DNA from: MWBF01 sp040772005
Lineage (GTDB): Bacteria; Chloroflexota; Anaerolineae; CG2-30-64-16
NCBI GenBank assembly: GCA_040772005.1
Contig: JAXGYZ010000003.1
Coordinates: forward strand, 770,168 to 834,167
Direction: 5' to 3'
DNA length: 64,000 nucleotides
The translations under genes and the position numbers were made by a program. The notes under the pieces were generated by a model. It was not told the origin of the DNA. It saw only the letters and a program-made list of their open reading frames with translations, and ran no database searches. Positions 35,643-44,311 of this stretch are shown piece by piece; position 1 is the stretch's first letter, and every line of letters starts with the position of its first letter.

Positions 35643-36569
35643 TCAGCGGTAGGTGTGTGTTGAGCGAGGAGTTAAGAGGTCGCGCAGGCCATCGCCGAGC
35701 AGGTTCAACCCCACCACGGTCGCGGTCACTGCCAGGCCGGGGTAGAGCGCGAGCCACGGGGCTTCGCCGATGTAGTCGCGCGCATGCGCCAGGAGCGCGC
35801 CCCATTCGGCTTGCGGGGGCTGTGCACCGAGGCCGACGAAGCTTAAGCTGCCGGCCGCCAGGATCATCAATCCGAGGCGCATGGTGAGCAGGACGACAAG
35901 CGAGGGTGCGATGGTGGGGAGGATGTGCCGCACGATGATGCGGCGATCGGGCGCACCTATCGAGGCCGCAGCTTCGACATACCCGGTGTGTCTGGCGCAG
36001 AGTGTTGTATTGCGCGTCAGGCGGTAGAAGCCGGGCGCTGTCACGATGCCCAGCGCGATGGCGGCGTTCTCCAGGGAGGGACCGAGCCGCGCAACGATGA
36101 TCAGCGCCAGCAGCAGGCCGGGAAAGGCCATCCACACTTCCATGAGCCTGGACAAAACCTGGTCGATGCCCGCGCCGTAGTAGCCTGCAGCCAGCCCCGC
36201 GATAATCCCCAGGCTTGCCGCAAGCCCTACGCTGAACCCGGCCATGAGCAGAGCCGTTCGTGCGCCGTGCAACACGCGGCTGAACATGTCGCGGCCCAGC
36301 AGGTCGGTTCCGAAGGGGTGAATCGGCACCGGCGGTGCCAGGCTCTCGCCCGCGCCGACTTGGTTCGGCGGGAAGGCCGACAGCAGGGGGGCAAAGGCCG
36401 CGCTCAGCAGAAATATGGCAACCAGGAAGGCCCCCAGAAGCAAGCTGGGACTGTATCGGGAGCGCACATGGCGCTGCGCGCCGGGAGCGCACCCTTGGTT
36501 GAGGGTCGACTGCGTTCGCCGGCCGCGTCGGAGCCAGGTCGCCGGCGATGTGATCGAACGCACAGCCAT
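35643..36569 (-). CDS. ABC transporter permease, DppC/OppC-like
   Basis: This inner-membrane permease of the oligopeptide/nickel importer class is 308 residues long from the ATG at 36569, two bases beyond the stop of the partner permease. The frame stays open far upstream, but that extension overlaps the partner gene and is low-complexity, so I reject it. Visible family signs are the N-terminal membrane segment (SLLLGAFLVAIFLLSAAF), the periplasmic motif HPFGTDLLGRDMFSR, several hydrophobic segments, and an EAA-type loop (YVEAAASIGAPDRRIIVRHI). It is the last gene of the heme/transporter operon; no ATP-binding subunit follows. Confidence 0.92.
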   Translation of the reverse strand: MAVRSITSPATWLRRGRRTQSTLNQGCAPGAQRHVRSRYSPSLLLGAFLVAIFLLSAAFAPLLSAFPPNQVGAGESLAPPVPIHPFGTDLLGRDMFSRVLHGARTALLMAGFSVGLAASLGIIAGLAAGYYGAGIDQVLSRLMEVWMAFPGLLLALIIVARLGPSLENAAIALGIVTAPGFYRLTRNTTLCARHTGYVEAAASIGAPDRRIIVRHILPTIAPSLVVLLTMRLGLMILAAGSLSFVGLGAQPPQAEWGALLAHARDYIGEAPWLALYPGLAVTATVVGLNLLGDGLRDLLTPRSTHTYR

Positions 36570-36571
36570 CG

Positions 36572-37504
36572 CTAGACCGCCTCCTCGGCAACGCGTGGGT
36601 CCAGCCAGGCATGCGCCAGGTCCACCACGAGATTGATGACCAGATAGATGGCGGCAATCACGAGCGCAGCTCCCAGCACGACCGGCGTGTCGCGGTCGAA
36701 GATGGCCTGCACGATGAGCCGTCCCAGCCCCGGCCAGCCGAAGATGGATTCTACGATGAACGAGCCCCCTAACAGATGACCGAGATGGAGGCCGAGCAGG
36801 GTGATGACCGGCAGCAGGCTGTTGCGCAGGACGTGCCGCCCCAGCACTCGCCGGCGAGACAGGCCCTTGGCGTGTGCGGTGCGCACGTAGTCGCTGCCCA
36901 GCGTTTCGAGCAGGCCGGAGCGCATCAGCCGCGCGATGACTGCGGTGGTCGGCAGGGCCAGGGTCATGGCGGGCAGGATGAGGTGGCGCGCGCTGCCTGC
37001 GCCCACGATGGGCAGCCAATCCAGCTTCAGGGAGAACACCAGGATGAGCAGCAGGCCGCTCCAGAAGCTCGGCACGGCCATTCCCAGCCCGGTCAGCCCC
37101 ATGATGCCCAGGTCAACCAGCGTGCCGGAGCGCAGGGCCGCGAGCGTGCCGATGGTCATGCCCGCCGCCGCAGATAGCAGGATGGCGGTCAGGGCAAGGA
37201 GCGCGGTGTAGGGGAATCGCTCGGCGAGCAGGCCCGCCACGGGCCGGCCGCTGATGAGCGATTCCCCCAGGTCTGCCTGCGTCAGCACGCCCCAGGCGAA
37301 TGAGCCGTAGCGGGAGAGCAGGGGCCCTTCCAGGCCCATTTCCGCGCGCAGCTCCGCCGCCTGCTCGCGCGAGGCGGAGTCGCCGGCCAGCGTGTCCGCG
37401 GCATCGCCTGGAGCGGTCGCGAGTGCAGTGAACGTAATGAAGCTGACGGCCACCAGCACGAGCGCAGAGCCGCCCAGGCGGCGCAGGAGATGCGTGAGCA
37501 TCAC
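36572..37504 (-). CDS. ABC transporter permease, DppB/OppB-like
   Basis: The 310-residue protein is the partner permease. It has the N-terminal membrane segment of the family (RRLGGSALVLVAVSFITF), a periplasmic region, and the EAA-type loop YVRTAHAKGLSRRRVLGRHV. It ends with the usual VESIFGWPGLGRL region and a last membrane helix. It follows the binding-protein gene by 18 bases and is followed by the second permease after 2 bases, so the three form one transport unit. Substrate cannot be read from sequence; peptides, nickel and heme-type ligands are all known for this class. Confidence 0.93.
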   Translation of the reverse strand: MMLTHLLRRLGGSALVLVAVSFITFTALATAPGDAADTLAGDSASREQAAELRAEMGLEGPLLSRYGSFAWGVLTQADLGESLISGRPVAGLLAERFPYTALLALTAILLSAAAGMTIGTLAALRSGTLVDLGIMGLTGLGMAVPSFWSGLLLILVFSLKLDWLPIVGAGSARHLILPAMTLALPTTAVIARLMRSGLLETLGSDYVRTAHAKGLSRRRVLGRHVLRNSLLPVITLLGLHLGHLLGGSFIVESIFGWPGLGRLIVQAIFDRDTPVVLGAALVIAAIYLVINLVVDLAHAWLDPRVAEEAV

Positions 37505-37522
37505 AGGTCAGAGCCTTATCCG

Positions 37523-39181
37523 TCAGTCCGCGACCGTTGCGTCGTTGAGCAGCAGGCGGCCCATATAGCCGACTTCCGCGCCTTGCAGCCGCTTGCCGGT
37601 CGCAATGATGTCCACCGGGTAGTACAACGGCTGCCAGGGCGCGTCGGCCAGGATCAACATCTGCGCCTCGACGTAGAGGCCCGCCCGTGCCGCCTTGTCC
37701 ATCTCCTGCGCCCCCTGAACCAGCAGGGCATCCACCTGGGGGTTGCTGTAGCCGACACGGTTGGTGCTGCCGATGCGGTCGGAACCGAGATAGATGTTCA
37801 GCGCGTCCGGGTCGTTCCAGTCGTAACGCCAGAGGAGCAGGTCAAATGCGCCCTCGGTGGTCGCGGCCATTACCGCCTTCGAGTCGAGCATCTGGATCTC
37901 GATATCGACACCGATGGCTGCCAGTTGGCTCTGCAGCAGCGTGGCGATCGTCTCGTTCGGCGCGCGGGTGGAGGTCAGCAGGACGACGGTCAGCGCTGTT
38001 CCGTCCCGGCTCCACTTGCCTGCTGCATCCCGTTGGAAGCCGGCCTCCTGCAGCAGCGATTCCGCCTGCGCCGGGTCATATGCCAGCGCGTGTGACCTGA
38101 GTTCCGCCGAGTAGCCCGGCAGGGTGGGCGGCAGCGGCGCATCCGCAACCTGGCCCAAGCCGCCGAGCGCCACCTGCACGATCTCTTCCTTGTTGACTGC
38201 GTGAGAGAGGGCCTGGCGGACAGCCGGTTCATCGAACGGAGCCTTCTGGCAGTTGAATCCGAGATAGATGAGGCTGTTCAGGACCGCTTCGTGGACCTGT
38301 ACGTCAGGGTTGGCTTCGAGGGCGCGCTTATGGGCCGGGTTGTTGACGAAGAGGATGTCCACTTCGCCCTTCTCCAGCGCGGCGAGCTGTGTGCTGGCCT
38401 CGGGAATCAGCGTGAACACCTGGCGTTCGATGTGCGGCGCCGCGCGGTTCTCGACCAGGTCGGGTCCCCACGCATACGCCGGGTTGCGCACCAGGCTGAT
38501 CGACTGCCCGGCCTTCCACGCCTCGAGCATGAACGGCCCGGTCCCGACCAACACGGCGGCCCCGTCCGCGGCTGCGGCGGCTGCTTCGGCCGATGCGGGG
38601 CTGATGATGCCCGCGTACGGCATCGCGACGGTGCTCCAGAAGTTGGCCGCGGGTGCGTCGAAGGTGAAGCGCACCGTCAGCTCATCCACGGCTTCGATGC
38701 CCGCTATCTGTTGGATGCCGCCGTAGATAGGCGATGCCTTGCCGACCTCCTGGAAGCGTTCGAAGGTGAACTTCACGGCTGCGGCGTTCAGCGGCGTCCC
38801 GTCGTGGAAGGTGACGCCTGATTTCAGCGTCATGGTAATCGTCTTGCCGTCGTCAGCCGTCTCCCAACTGTCCGCCAGCAAGGGATGTACCGAGTTGTCC
38901 AGGTCGAGCACGACCAGCGTATCGAACAGGTAGGGCAGCACCAGGCTCAGGCCGGAGTGGGGCGCGCCCTGCGGGTCCAGGTTGGGCGGTTCGGAGGTCA
39001 GCGCACGATAGACCGTGCCGCCTGCGGGGGCTGCCGGCCCTGATGTCTCTGCGGATGTATCAGCGGCTGCGGCTGCAGGTTCAGCCGGCATGGCCGGCGC
39101 AGTGGCTGGTCCAGGCGGGGCACAACCGGCAACCATGACCAGCAGGAGAATCACCGACAAATGCTTCATGTATCGTTTCAT
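37523..39181 (-). CDS. Peptide/nickel-type ABC transporter substrate-binding lipoprotein
   Basis: The 552-residue product is a family 5 extracellular solute-binding protein. A lipoprotein signal ends in VAGC (Cys20), followed by a Pro/Ala linker. The family core then starts with LTSEPPNLDPQGAPHSGL and continues with the PLLADSWETADDGKTITMTLKSG region. Its ATG overlaps the stop of the protoporphyrinogen oxidase gene (ATGA), so it is translationally tied to heme genes. DppA-type proteins of this family can bind heme in some bacteria, which makes a tetrapyrrole or metal ligand thinkable, but this is only inference from context. Confidence 0.93.
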   Translation of the reverse strand: MKRYMKHLSVILLLVMVAGCAPPGPATAPAMPAEPAAAAADTSAETSGPAAPAGGTVYRALTSEPPNLDPQGAPHSGLSLVLPYLFDTLVVLDLDNSVHPLLADSWETADDGKTITMTLKSGVTFHDGTPLNAAAVKFTFERFQEVGKASPIYGGIQQIAGIEAVDELTVRFTFDAPAANFWSTVAMPYAGIISPASAEAAAAAADGAAVLVGTGPFMLEAWKAGQSISLVRNPAYAWGPDLVENRAAPHIERQVFTLIPEASTQLAALEKGEVDILFVNNPAHKRALEANPDVQVHEAVLNSLIYLGFNCQKAPFDEPAVRQALSHAVNKEEIVQVALGGLGQVADAPLPPTLPGYSAELRSHALAYDPAQAESLLQEAGFQRDAAGKWSRDGTALTVVLLTSTRAPNETIATLLQSQLAAIGVDIEIQMLDSKAVMAATTEGAFDLLLWRYDWNDPDALNIYLGSDRIGSTNRVGYSNPQVDALLVQGAQEMDKAARAGLYVEAQMLILADAPWQPLYYPVDIIATGKRLQGAEVGYMGRLLLNDATVAD

Positions 39182-40665
39182 CTTTTCTCCACGACAGTAA
39201 GATAGGTGATGATTTGGCCCGCTGTTTCCTGGGCCTGCTTGACGCAGTCCGGCAGGCCGACCCCGCGGTAGGGGCTGCCCGTCACGTATACGGCGGGCGG
39301 CAATGCCTTTTCGATCTCAGCCACATGCTCCAGGTGGTTGACGTCATACTGCGGGTTCGAGCGGGGCCAACGGTAGATGCGATGGAACAGCGGCTCCGCG
39401 CGGATGCCGGTCAGGTGCGCCAGCTCCTGGCGCACGGTATGGAGCAACTCCGCATCCTCCAGGTTCATCGAGCGCGGGCTGCGCGAGCCGCCGAAGAAGA
39501 CGCGCAGCAGGGCGTAACCATCCGGCGCGCGGTCATCGAACTTCGTCGAGCTGAAGGTGATGGCGTTGACCGGGCGGCGTTCGCTGCGCGGGACCACGAT
39601 GCCGAAGCCCAACGGCGCGTGTGCGATATCGGATTGGCGGTACGCCAGCGAGACCGTGCCCGTCCCGACGTAGCGGATCGCCTCCATGCGCTCCGCAGCC
39701 GCCGGCGCATGGGGCCGCACGAGCTCCGCCGCGGTCCACGCGGGTGTCGCCAGCACCACGACATCCGCATCGAGCGTCGTGCCGTCGTCAAGCGCCAGCC
39801 GCCAGGTGTCGCCGTGCGCCAGGGCTGTGACGCGGGCGCTGGTCCGCAGGTCAGCGAGCGGCCGGAGCGCCTCGACCAGTCCGTCGATCAACTCGCCGGA
39901 GCCGCCGCGCAGCGTCAGGAAGGCGGACGCCGGCTTGCGTGACCCCGCTGGCTGACCGCCGCCCGGTTTCCCGCTGCCGTTCGTGGCCTTGCCATGCCCG
40001 TTGCGCCGCGAGGCCAGGATGCCGCGCGTGAGGCTGCCGTGCTGCTCCTCCAGCGCGCGGAAGCGCGGAAAGGTGGCGAGCAGGCTTTGGCGGTCTGCCT
40101 CGGCGTTGTAGATGCCCGACAGCAGCGGCTCCGCGATCTTGTCCAGCGCCTCCGCGCCGAGGCGGCGGCGGACGAACGCGGCCAGGGTTTCGTCCCGGCC
40201 GTCGCGCCGCGGCGGGATGAACAGGTCCAGCCCCATGCGCAGCTTGCCGAGCGGTGAGATGAGCGGCGAGAGCACGAACGGCATGAACTTCGTCGGCACG
40301 ATCAGCAGCACGCCGTCGGGCAGCGGCACGGGCCGGCCGCGGCTGACCACGTAGGTCTTGCGACTGGCGTCGTTGGTCCCCAGCAGCCGATCGCCCAGGC
40401 CGAGCTCCCCGGCGAGCTGGGCAGCCCACGGCTTCTGAGCGATGAAGGAGTCCGGCCCGCCCTCGATGACGAACCGGCCTACACCCTCGACGGTGACGTC
40501 TTCGGTCAGGATCTTGCCGCCCCAATGCTCGGTTTGCTCCAGCACGGTGCAGCGCAGGTCTAAACCCGTCGCATGTGCCTGCCGGATGAGATACCAGGCC
40601 GTGCTCAGTCCGGCAATGCCGCCGCCGACCACGACGACATGACAGGAGGTGGATGAATCAGCCAT
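39178..40665 (-). CDS. hemY: Protoporphyrinogen/coproporphyrinogen oxidase, HemY type
   Basis: This 495-residue FAD enzyme oxidises a porphyrinogen to the porphyrin late in heme synthesis. The N terminus has the dinucleotide fold VVVVGGGIAGLSTAWYL, followed by GGKI and a GGPDSFIAQKPWA segment typical of the family. The C terminus has VTGSPYRGVGLPDCV. A Gly/Lys/Pro-rich stretch (near residues 220-245) is a probable loop insertion. It overlaps ferrochelatase by 8 bases upstream and the binding-protein gene by 4 bases downstream. With HemH and HemQ next to it, the coproporphyrin-dependent route (CgoX role) is the likelier one. Confidence 0.95.
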   Translation of the reverse strand: MADSSTSCHVVVVGGGIAGLSTAWYLIRQAHATGLDLRCTVLEQTEHWGGKILTEDVTVEGVGRFVIEGGPDSFIAQKPWAAQLAGELGLGDRLLGTNDASRKTYVVSRGRPVPLPDGVLLIVPTKFMPFVLSPLISPLGKLRMGLDLFIPPRRDGRDETLAAFVRRRLGAEALDKIAEPLLSGIYNAEADRQSLLATFPRFRALEEQHGSLTRGILASRRNGHGKATNGSGKPGGGQPAGSRKPASAFLTLRGGSGELIDGLVEALRPLADLRTSARVTALAHGDTWRLALDDGTTLDADVVVLATPAWTAAELVRPHAPAAAERMEAIRYVGTGTVSLAYRQSDIAHAPLGFGIVVPRSERRPVNAITFSSTKFDDRAPDGYALLRVFFGGSRSPRSMNLEDAELLHTVRQELAHLTGIRAEPLFHRIYRWPRSNPQYDVNHLEHVAEIEKALPPAVYVTGSPYRGVGLPDCVKQAQETAGQIITYLTVVEKR

Positions 40666-41578
40666 GCAGTTCTGCCTGTTCTATAGGTTGTGATTGCGCG
40701 ATGCTTGCCAGTGCTGTCACCAGCTCCGGGCCATCGTTGAGCATGGGCGTGCGCTCTACGTGCGCACCTGCTCCGGCAGCGACCTGCTGCAGCTCGATGT
40801 CCAGGTCGTACAGGACCTCGACGTGATCCATCACGAAGCCCACGGGCGCGATCAGCAAGTCGCGCGCGTCCTCTTGCGCCTGTCCGAGGACGACCTCTTC
40901 GATTGAGGGGCCAAGCCAGCGCTCGCCGCGACGCCCGGCACTCTGATAGGCCAGCAGCCAGCGGTCTGCCGGTAAGCCAAGCCTCTCTGCGACCGCGGCG
41001 GCGGTGGCGCGTACCTGCGCGTCGTATGGATCGCCCTGGTCGATGATGGCAGCCGGCAGGCTGTGCGCGGTGAAGATGATCTTCACGCGCTGGGGTTCAG
41101 CGAAACGCGCGAGCGTCTGCCGGACTCGTGCGGCCAGCCCTGCGAGATACTCCGGCTGAAGATGCCAGGAATCCACGAAGTCGATCGCCATATCTGAATC
41201 GACGGCTGCGAGCGCTTCGTCCAGCCGCTGCCGGTACGCGCCGATGCTCATCCGGCTGTAGTGCGGGGCCAGGCAGATGACCGTCGCGCGCGCCACACCC
41301 AGTGCGGCCATCTGGGTGACGGTATCCTTGATATACGGATGCCAGTGGCGCATGCCGATGTAGACCGGCTGGTCGAGCATACGCTGCAACCGGGTTGCCA
41401 GACTCCGCGTGATATCCAGCAGCGGCGAGCGACCGCCGATCAGCCGGTAGCGCTCGGTGAACTCATCGACAAGTGCCTGCGGTGTGGGCCGGCCCCCGCG
41501 GATGTCTGCGAGGTAGGCCGGGACGTCGGCAAGCTGTGACGGCCCCCCATAGGCCAGGAGCAGAACAGCCGTGTTCAT
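40658..41578 (-). CDS. hemH: Ferrochelatase
   Basis: The 306-residue enzyme inserts ferrous iron into a porphyrin. It begins with the family motif LLLAYGGPSQLADVPAYL. It contains YIGMRHWHPYIKD, the catalytic-His motif FTAHSLP, and the metal-site region PVGFVMDHVEVLYDLDIE with His and Glu. Length matches monofunctional bacterial ferrochelatases. Its start overlaps the HemQ stop by 4 bases and its end overlaps hemY, so HemQ, HemH and HemY should be made together; coproporphyrin III is the expected substrate if HemQ completes the pathway. Confidence 0.95.
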   Translation of the reverse strand: MNTAVLLLAYGGPSQLADVPAYLADIRGGRPTPQALVDEFTERYRLIGGRSPLLDITRSLATRLQRMLDQPVYIGMRHWHPYIKDTVTQMAALGVARATVICLAPHYSRMSIGAYRQRLDEALAAVDSDMAIDFVDSWHLQPEYLAGLAARVRQTLARFAEPQRVKIIFTAHSLPAAIIDQGDPYDAQVRATAAAVAERLGLPADRWLLAYQSAGRRGERWLGPSIEEVVLGQAQEDARDLLIAPVGFVMDHVEVLYDLDIELQQVAAGAGAHVERTPMLNDGPELVTALASIAQSQPIEQAELHG

Positions 41579-42297
41579 ACGGGCGCCCCCTGCCAGACCG
41601 CCTTGCCGATGAAGAAGGGGCCGAGCCGGTCGAGATAGGTGGAGGTCTGCTTGGTCTTGCGCATGCGCTGCACGATCGAAGAGAGCGGATACAGCTCGGG
41701 GCCGATCAGGCCGACCACAAAATCGTTGTCGTTCGTGTCAAGCCCGAAGCAGGCCAGCCGGATATCCGTACCGTAGCCGGCGCGGCCATACGCGTGACCG
41801 ATGCCGCCATGCTCGGCCAGGATGACGCGCTGCTCGGCCGCGCTGAGGTGCTCAAACGCACCGCTGCGTCGGAGCGGGTACCAGATGGCCCACGGGGAGG
41901 CCGGGTCGCACACCTTGCGTATGGGCCGTGCGAGCAGTGCATCCTCCAGGTCGGTCTCGTGGCCGAGGGCATAGGTGCGGCCCAGCATCGTATACTTCGG
42001 CTTTGGTGCTAGGGCGCTGAACGGGGGCTGGTGCAGGAAGGCCCGCAGTTCCGTCAGGAAGAAAGCCGGGCTCTGGTTGAACGTCAGCAGCGCGACGCCA
42101 TAGGGATCGTTGATGTCCTCATACAGCACGCCGGGGATCGGGGCGGCGGCAAGGGCAGCGACGAGTGATGTCGTGTCCTCACAGCCCCCGAACGCCAGTA
42201 GCTGCATGAAGAGCCGCTGGTCGAGCGTGATGGTGCTGCCGTCCGCAAGCTGGCTTCTTTCACGCAGGTCGAGCCCTGCATTCGCGTCCAGGGTCAT
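41575..42297 (-). CDS. hemQ: HemQ, coproheme decarboxylase (chlorite dismutase family)
   Basis: The 240-residue protein belongs to the chlorite dismutase/HemQ family, whose heme-making members decarboxylate Fe-coproporphyrin III to heme b. Visible family features are PKYTMLGRTYALG, the likely proximal His region LAEHGGIGHAYGRAG, the segment IRLACFGLDTNDNDFVVGL and the C-terminal MRKTKQTSTYLDRLGPFFIG. ATGA overlaps tie it to the radical SAM gene upstream and to hemH downstream. The position next to hemH and hemY favours the HemQ role over chlorite dismutation. Confidence 0.93.
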   Translation of the reverse strand: MTLDANAGLDLRERSQLADGSTITLDQRLFMQLLAFGGCEDTTSLVAALAAAPIPGVLYEDINDPYGVALLTFNQSPAFFLTELRAFLHQPPFSALAPKPKYTMLGRTYALGHETDLEDALLARPIRKVCDPASPWAIWYPLRRSGAFEHLSAAEQRVILAEHGGIGHAYGRAGYGTDIRLACFGLDTNDNDFVVGLIGPELYPLSSIVQRMRKTKQTSTYLDRLGPFFIGKAVWQGAPV

Positions 42298-43541
42298 CGT
42301 TGAACCCCTTGTGGACCGGGCGACTCCTCAGCGCGCACGGCCTGCGGCTCGTAGGTGCAGAAGGGTTCCTCGCCCAGGTATTCCATCGTCATCCCGTAGG
42401 CGCGCGCCCGGCAGCCGCCGCATACGCGCTTGAACTCGCACAGGCCGCACTTGCCTCCGAGCAGGTCGGGGTCGCGCAGCTCCGCGAAGAGGGGCGAGGC
42501 CTCCCAGATTTCGCGAAAGGTCTGCCGGCGGATGTTGCCCGCTTCCACGGGCAGGTAGCCGCAGGGGAACACTTCTCCGCGATGGCTGACGAAGCAGACA
42601 CCGGTCCCGGCCAGGCAGCCCTTGCTCATCGCGCTCATGGCCTGGCGCGCTCGCTCGGTCGCGCCGTCATGCCCGCTGCCTGTCGCGTGGCCCATGCCCT
42701 CCTGCCGGTGATGGCTGGCCGGCCGGGCGCGGACGATGCCCGCGCGACGTTCCTCGGCCTGCCGCTGGCGCGCGATGCGGAAGTAATGCGGCGCGCAGGT
42801 CGCCTTGAGCTCGATGCCGCCGGCCATCTCCGCGTCATACATCCAATTGAGCACTTGCTCGTACTCGACCGGCGTGATCTGCTGGTCTTCGGCAATCTCG
42901 ACGCCGCAGCCCACCGGCACCAGGAGGAAGAGGTGCAGCGCCTGCGCGCCGAGGCGTCGCGCCATTGCCAGCGTTTCGGGCATCTGGTGGACATTGTGGC
43001 GCGCGACGGTGGTGTTGATCTGAAACGGGACCCCGGCTGCGGTCAACTGCTCGATGCCCGCCAGCGCCTGCGCGTACGCGCCGGTCCCGCGAAAGAGGTC
43101 ATGTGTCGCAGCGTCCGCGCCGTCGAAGCTGACGCTGACGCGGCGGATGCCGCTGGCAGCGATGCGCCGGGCAACCTCACGATTGATCAGCGTGGCATTC
43201 GAGGCCAGCGCGACGATCAACCCCACGTCTGCGGCGTGGCGCGCGATATCGAAGATGTCTGGGCGGAAGAGCGGCTCGCCGCCGGAGAGCACCAGGATGG
43301 TCTGTCCGGCCGCAGATGAAAGTTCTGCGATCTGCTCCGCCAGGCGGAAAGATTCCGCCTGCGTCAGGTCTTGCGGCAGCAGTTGGTCCGCGACGGTCGT
43401 GCGGCGGCAGTGGATACAGGCCAGGTTACAGCCGGCTGTCGTTTCCCAGAAGACCAGCCGGGGTGGAGGATATGCAGATGGTAGCAATGGAAATATGTCC
43501 TCGGTGCAGGATGGCCCGGCGAACCTGCGTCGGGCTGACAT
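42294..43541 (-). CDS. Radical SAM/SPASM protein, AhbD/NirJ-like
   Basis: The 415-residue protein has the radical SAM cluster CNLACIHC after RLVFWETTAG, the SAM-binding GGEPLF, and a C-terminal SPASM-type Cys set (CLAGTGVCF, FPCGYLPVEAGN, CGLCEFKRVCGGCRARAY, a last Cys in EEPFCTYEP). These motifs look like the AhbD/NirJ group, which removes propionate carboxylates from tetrapyrroles in heme and heme d1 synthesis. A His/Gly/Arg-rich insertion near residues 265-300 is unusual. Being fused by ATGA overlap to hemQ supports a tetrapyrrole substrate. A peptide-modifying SPASM enzyme is the alternative, but no precursor peptide gene is seen nearby. Confidence 0.85.
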   Translation of the reverse strand: MSARRRFAGPSCTEDIFPLLPSAYPPPRLVFWETTAGCNLACIHCRRTTVADQLLPQDLTQAESFRLAEQIAELSSAAGQTILVLSGGEPLFRPDIFDIARHAADVGLIVALASNATLINREVARRIAASGIRRVSVSFDGADAATHDLFRGTGAYAQALAGIEQLTAAGVPFQINTTVARHNVHQMPETLAMARRLGAQALHLFLLVPVGCGVEIAEDQQITPVEYEQVLNWMYDAEMAGGIELKATCAPHYFRIARQRQAEERRAGIVRARPASHHRQEGMGHATGSGHDGATERARQAMSAMSKGCLAGTGVCFVSHRGEVFPCGYLPVEAGNIRRQTFREIWEASPLFAELRDPDLLGGKCGLCEFKRVCGGCRARAYGMTMEYLGEEPFCTYEPQAVRAEESPGPQGVQR

Positions 43542-43567
43542 GCTATCCGTCCATGCGCACGGCGGCG

Positions 43568-44224
43568 CTACGGAGATGATGGGGCTGGCAAATTCGACGG
43601 GCGTGCTGACTCGTAAGCCGCCAGCATCGCCAATAACATGCTGTCCAGAAATGTGTTCATGCGGTCGTACAGCCGCCAGGTTTCGGCATCCGGCGCTCCG
43701 GCCAGCGCACCCGCCTGGTAGACCGAATCCATGATGTTCCGGCGAACGTGGACGAAGGTCTCCAGCGTCTCCAGCAGCGACAGGCCGGTGCGCTGGCAGG
43801 CCAGGCCGTAACCATTGGCAAGACGCCGGCCTTCCTCCAGAAACACATCCCCGCCGTTGGTGCGCGTGGCATACTGCATGAGCACGGCCATCAGGCGCTG
43901 CCCGTCGTGCCGCATGGCCGCGCGCTGTGCATCATCCAGCCGACCGTACCACGGCTGCTGCTGGAGCTCGAGATGCTCAGGGCCGCCCATCGGCGAGAGC
44001 GGTGCGCCCAACATGCGCGTGTAAGCCTGGAACTGCCCCTGGTGCATGCCGGACAGGAACGCAGCCAGCTCTGGCCGGCTGAAGCGGCGCCGGCCACCGG
44101 GCGTGCGAATGCAGGGGACCTGGCCCGCGTCGGCCCAACGGCGCAACGTCGTGAAGTGGACGCCTAGAAAGTCCGCCGCCTCGCTCAATTCGAGCCAGTC
44201 GGCGCGGTCAATGGATTCAGCCAT
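43568..44224 (-). CDS. HTH (MerR/excisionase-like) regulator with C-terminal helical sensor-like domain
   Basis: The 218-residue protein starts with a MerR/HTH_17-type DNA-binding domain: LELSEAADFLGVHFTTLRRWADAGQVPCIRTPGGRRRF. The rest (about 85-205) is an all-helical domain resembling RsbRD-type N-terminal modules, with no obvious metal-binding Cys/His cluster. It is the first gene of the heme/transporter operon, 26 bases before the radical SAM gene, so it probably controls this operon and itself. Three short direct repeats just upstream are candidate binding sites. The ligand is unknown. Confidence 0.85.
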   Translation of the reverse strand: MAESIDRADWLELSEAADFLGVHFTTLRRWADAGQVPCIRTPGGRRRFSRPELAAFLSGMHQGQFQAYTRMLGAPLSPMGGPEHLELQQQPWYGRLDDAQRAAMRHDGQRLMAVLMQYATRTNGGDVFLEEGRRLANGYGLACQRTGLSLLETLETFVHVRRNIMDSVYQAGALAGAPDAETWRLYDRMNTFLDSMLLAMLAAYESARPSNLPAPSSP

Positions 44225-44230
44225 CGGGTT

Positions 44231-44269
44231 GTTCTATGTATTTCTATGCAAGGATATGAAGTTCTATGT
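44231..44269 (-). promoter_or_regulatory. Triple direct repeat upstream of the heme operon (candidate operator)
   Basis: Immediately upstream of the regulator gene the plus strand reads TTCTATG three times, at about 44232, 44242 and 44262. These offsets are 10 and 20 bases, roughly one and two helical turns, with a degenerate fourth copy (ATATGAA) between. On the transcribed strand these are CATAGAA units. Such phased repeats are the expected layout for a binding site of the adjacent HTH protein, or the core promoter region of the operon. No independent evidence. Confidence 0.5.
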
Positions 44270-44311
44270 GTACCTAAGGCGGCAGCAGTATAGCGGTCAA
44301 ATGCATGGATG

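Noticed and set aside
36570..37019. N-terminal extension of the DppC-like permease to 458 residues
   Set aside because: The extension lies within the DppB-like gene in another frame and is low-complexity; the ATG at 36569 gives the normal family length.
41575..42297. Chlorite dismutase function for the HemQ-family gene
   Set aside because: Context with hemH and hemY and the family motifs favour coproheme decarboxylation; nothing points to chlorite metabolism.
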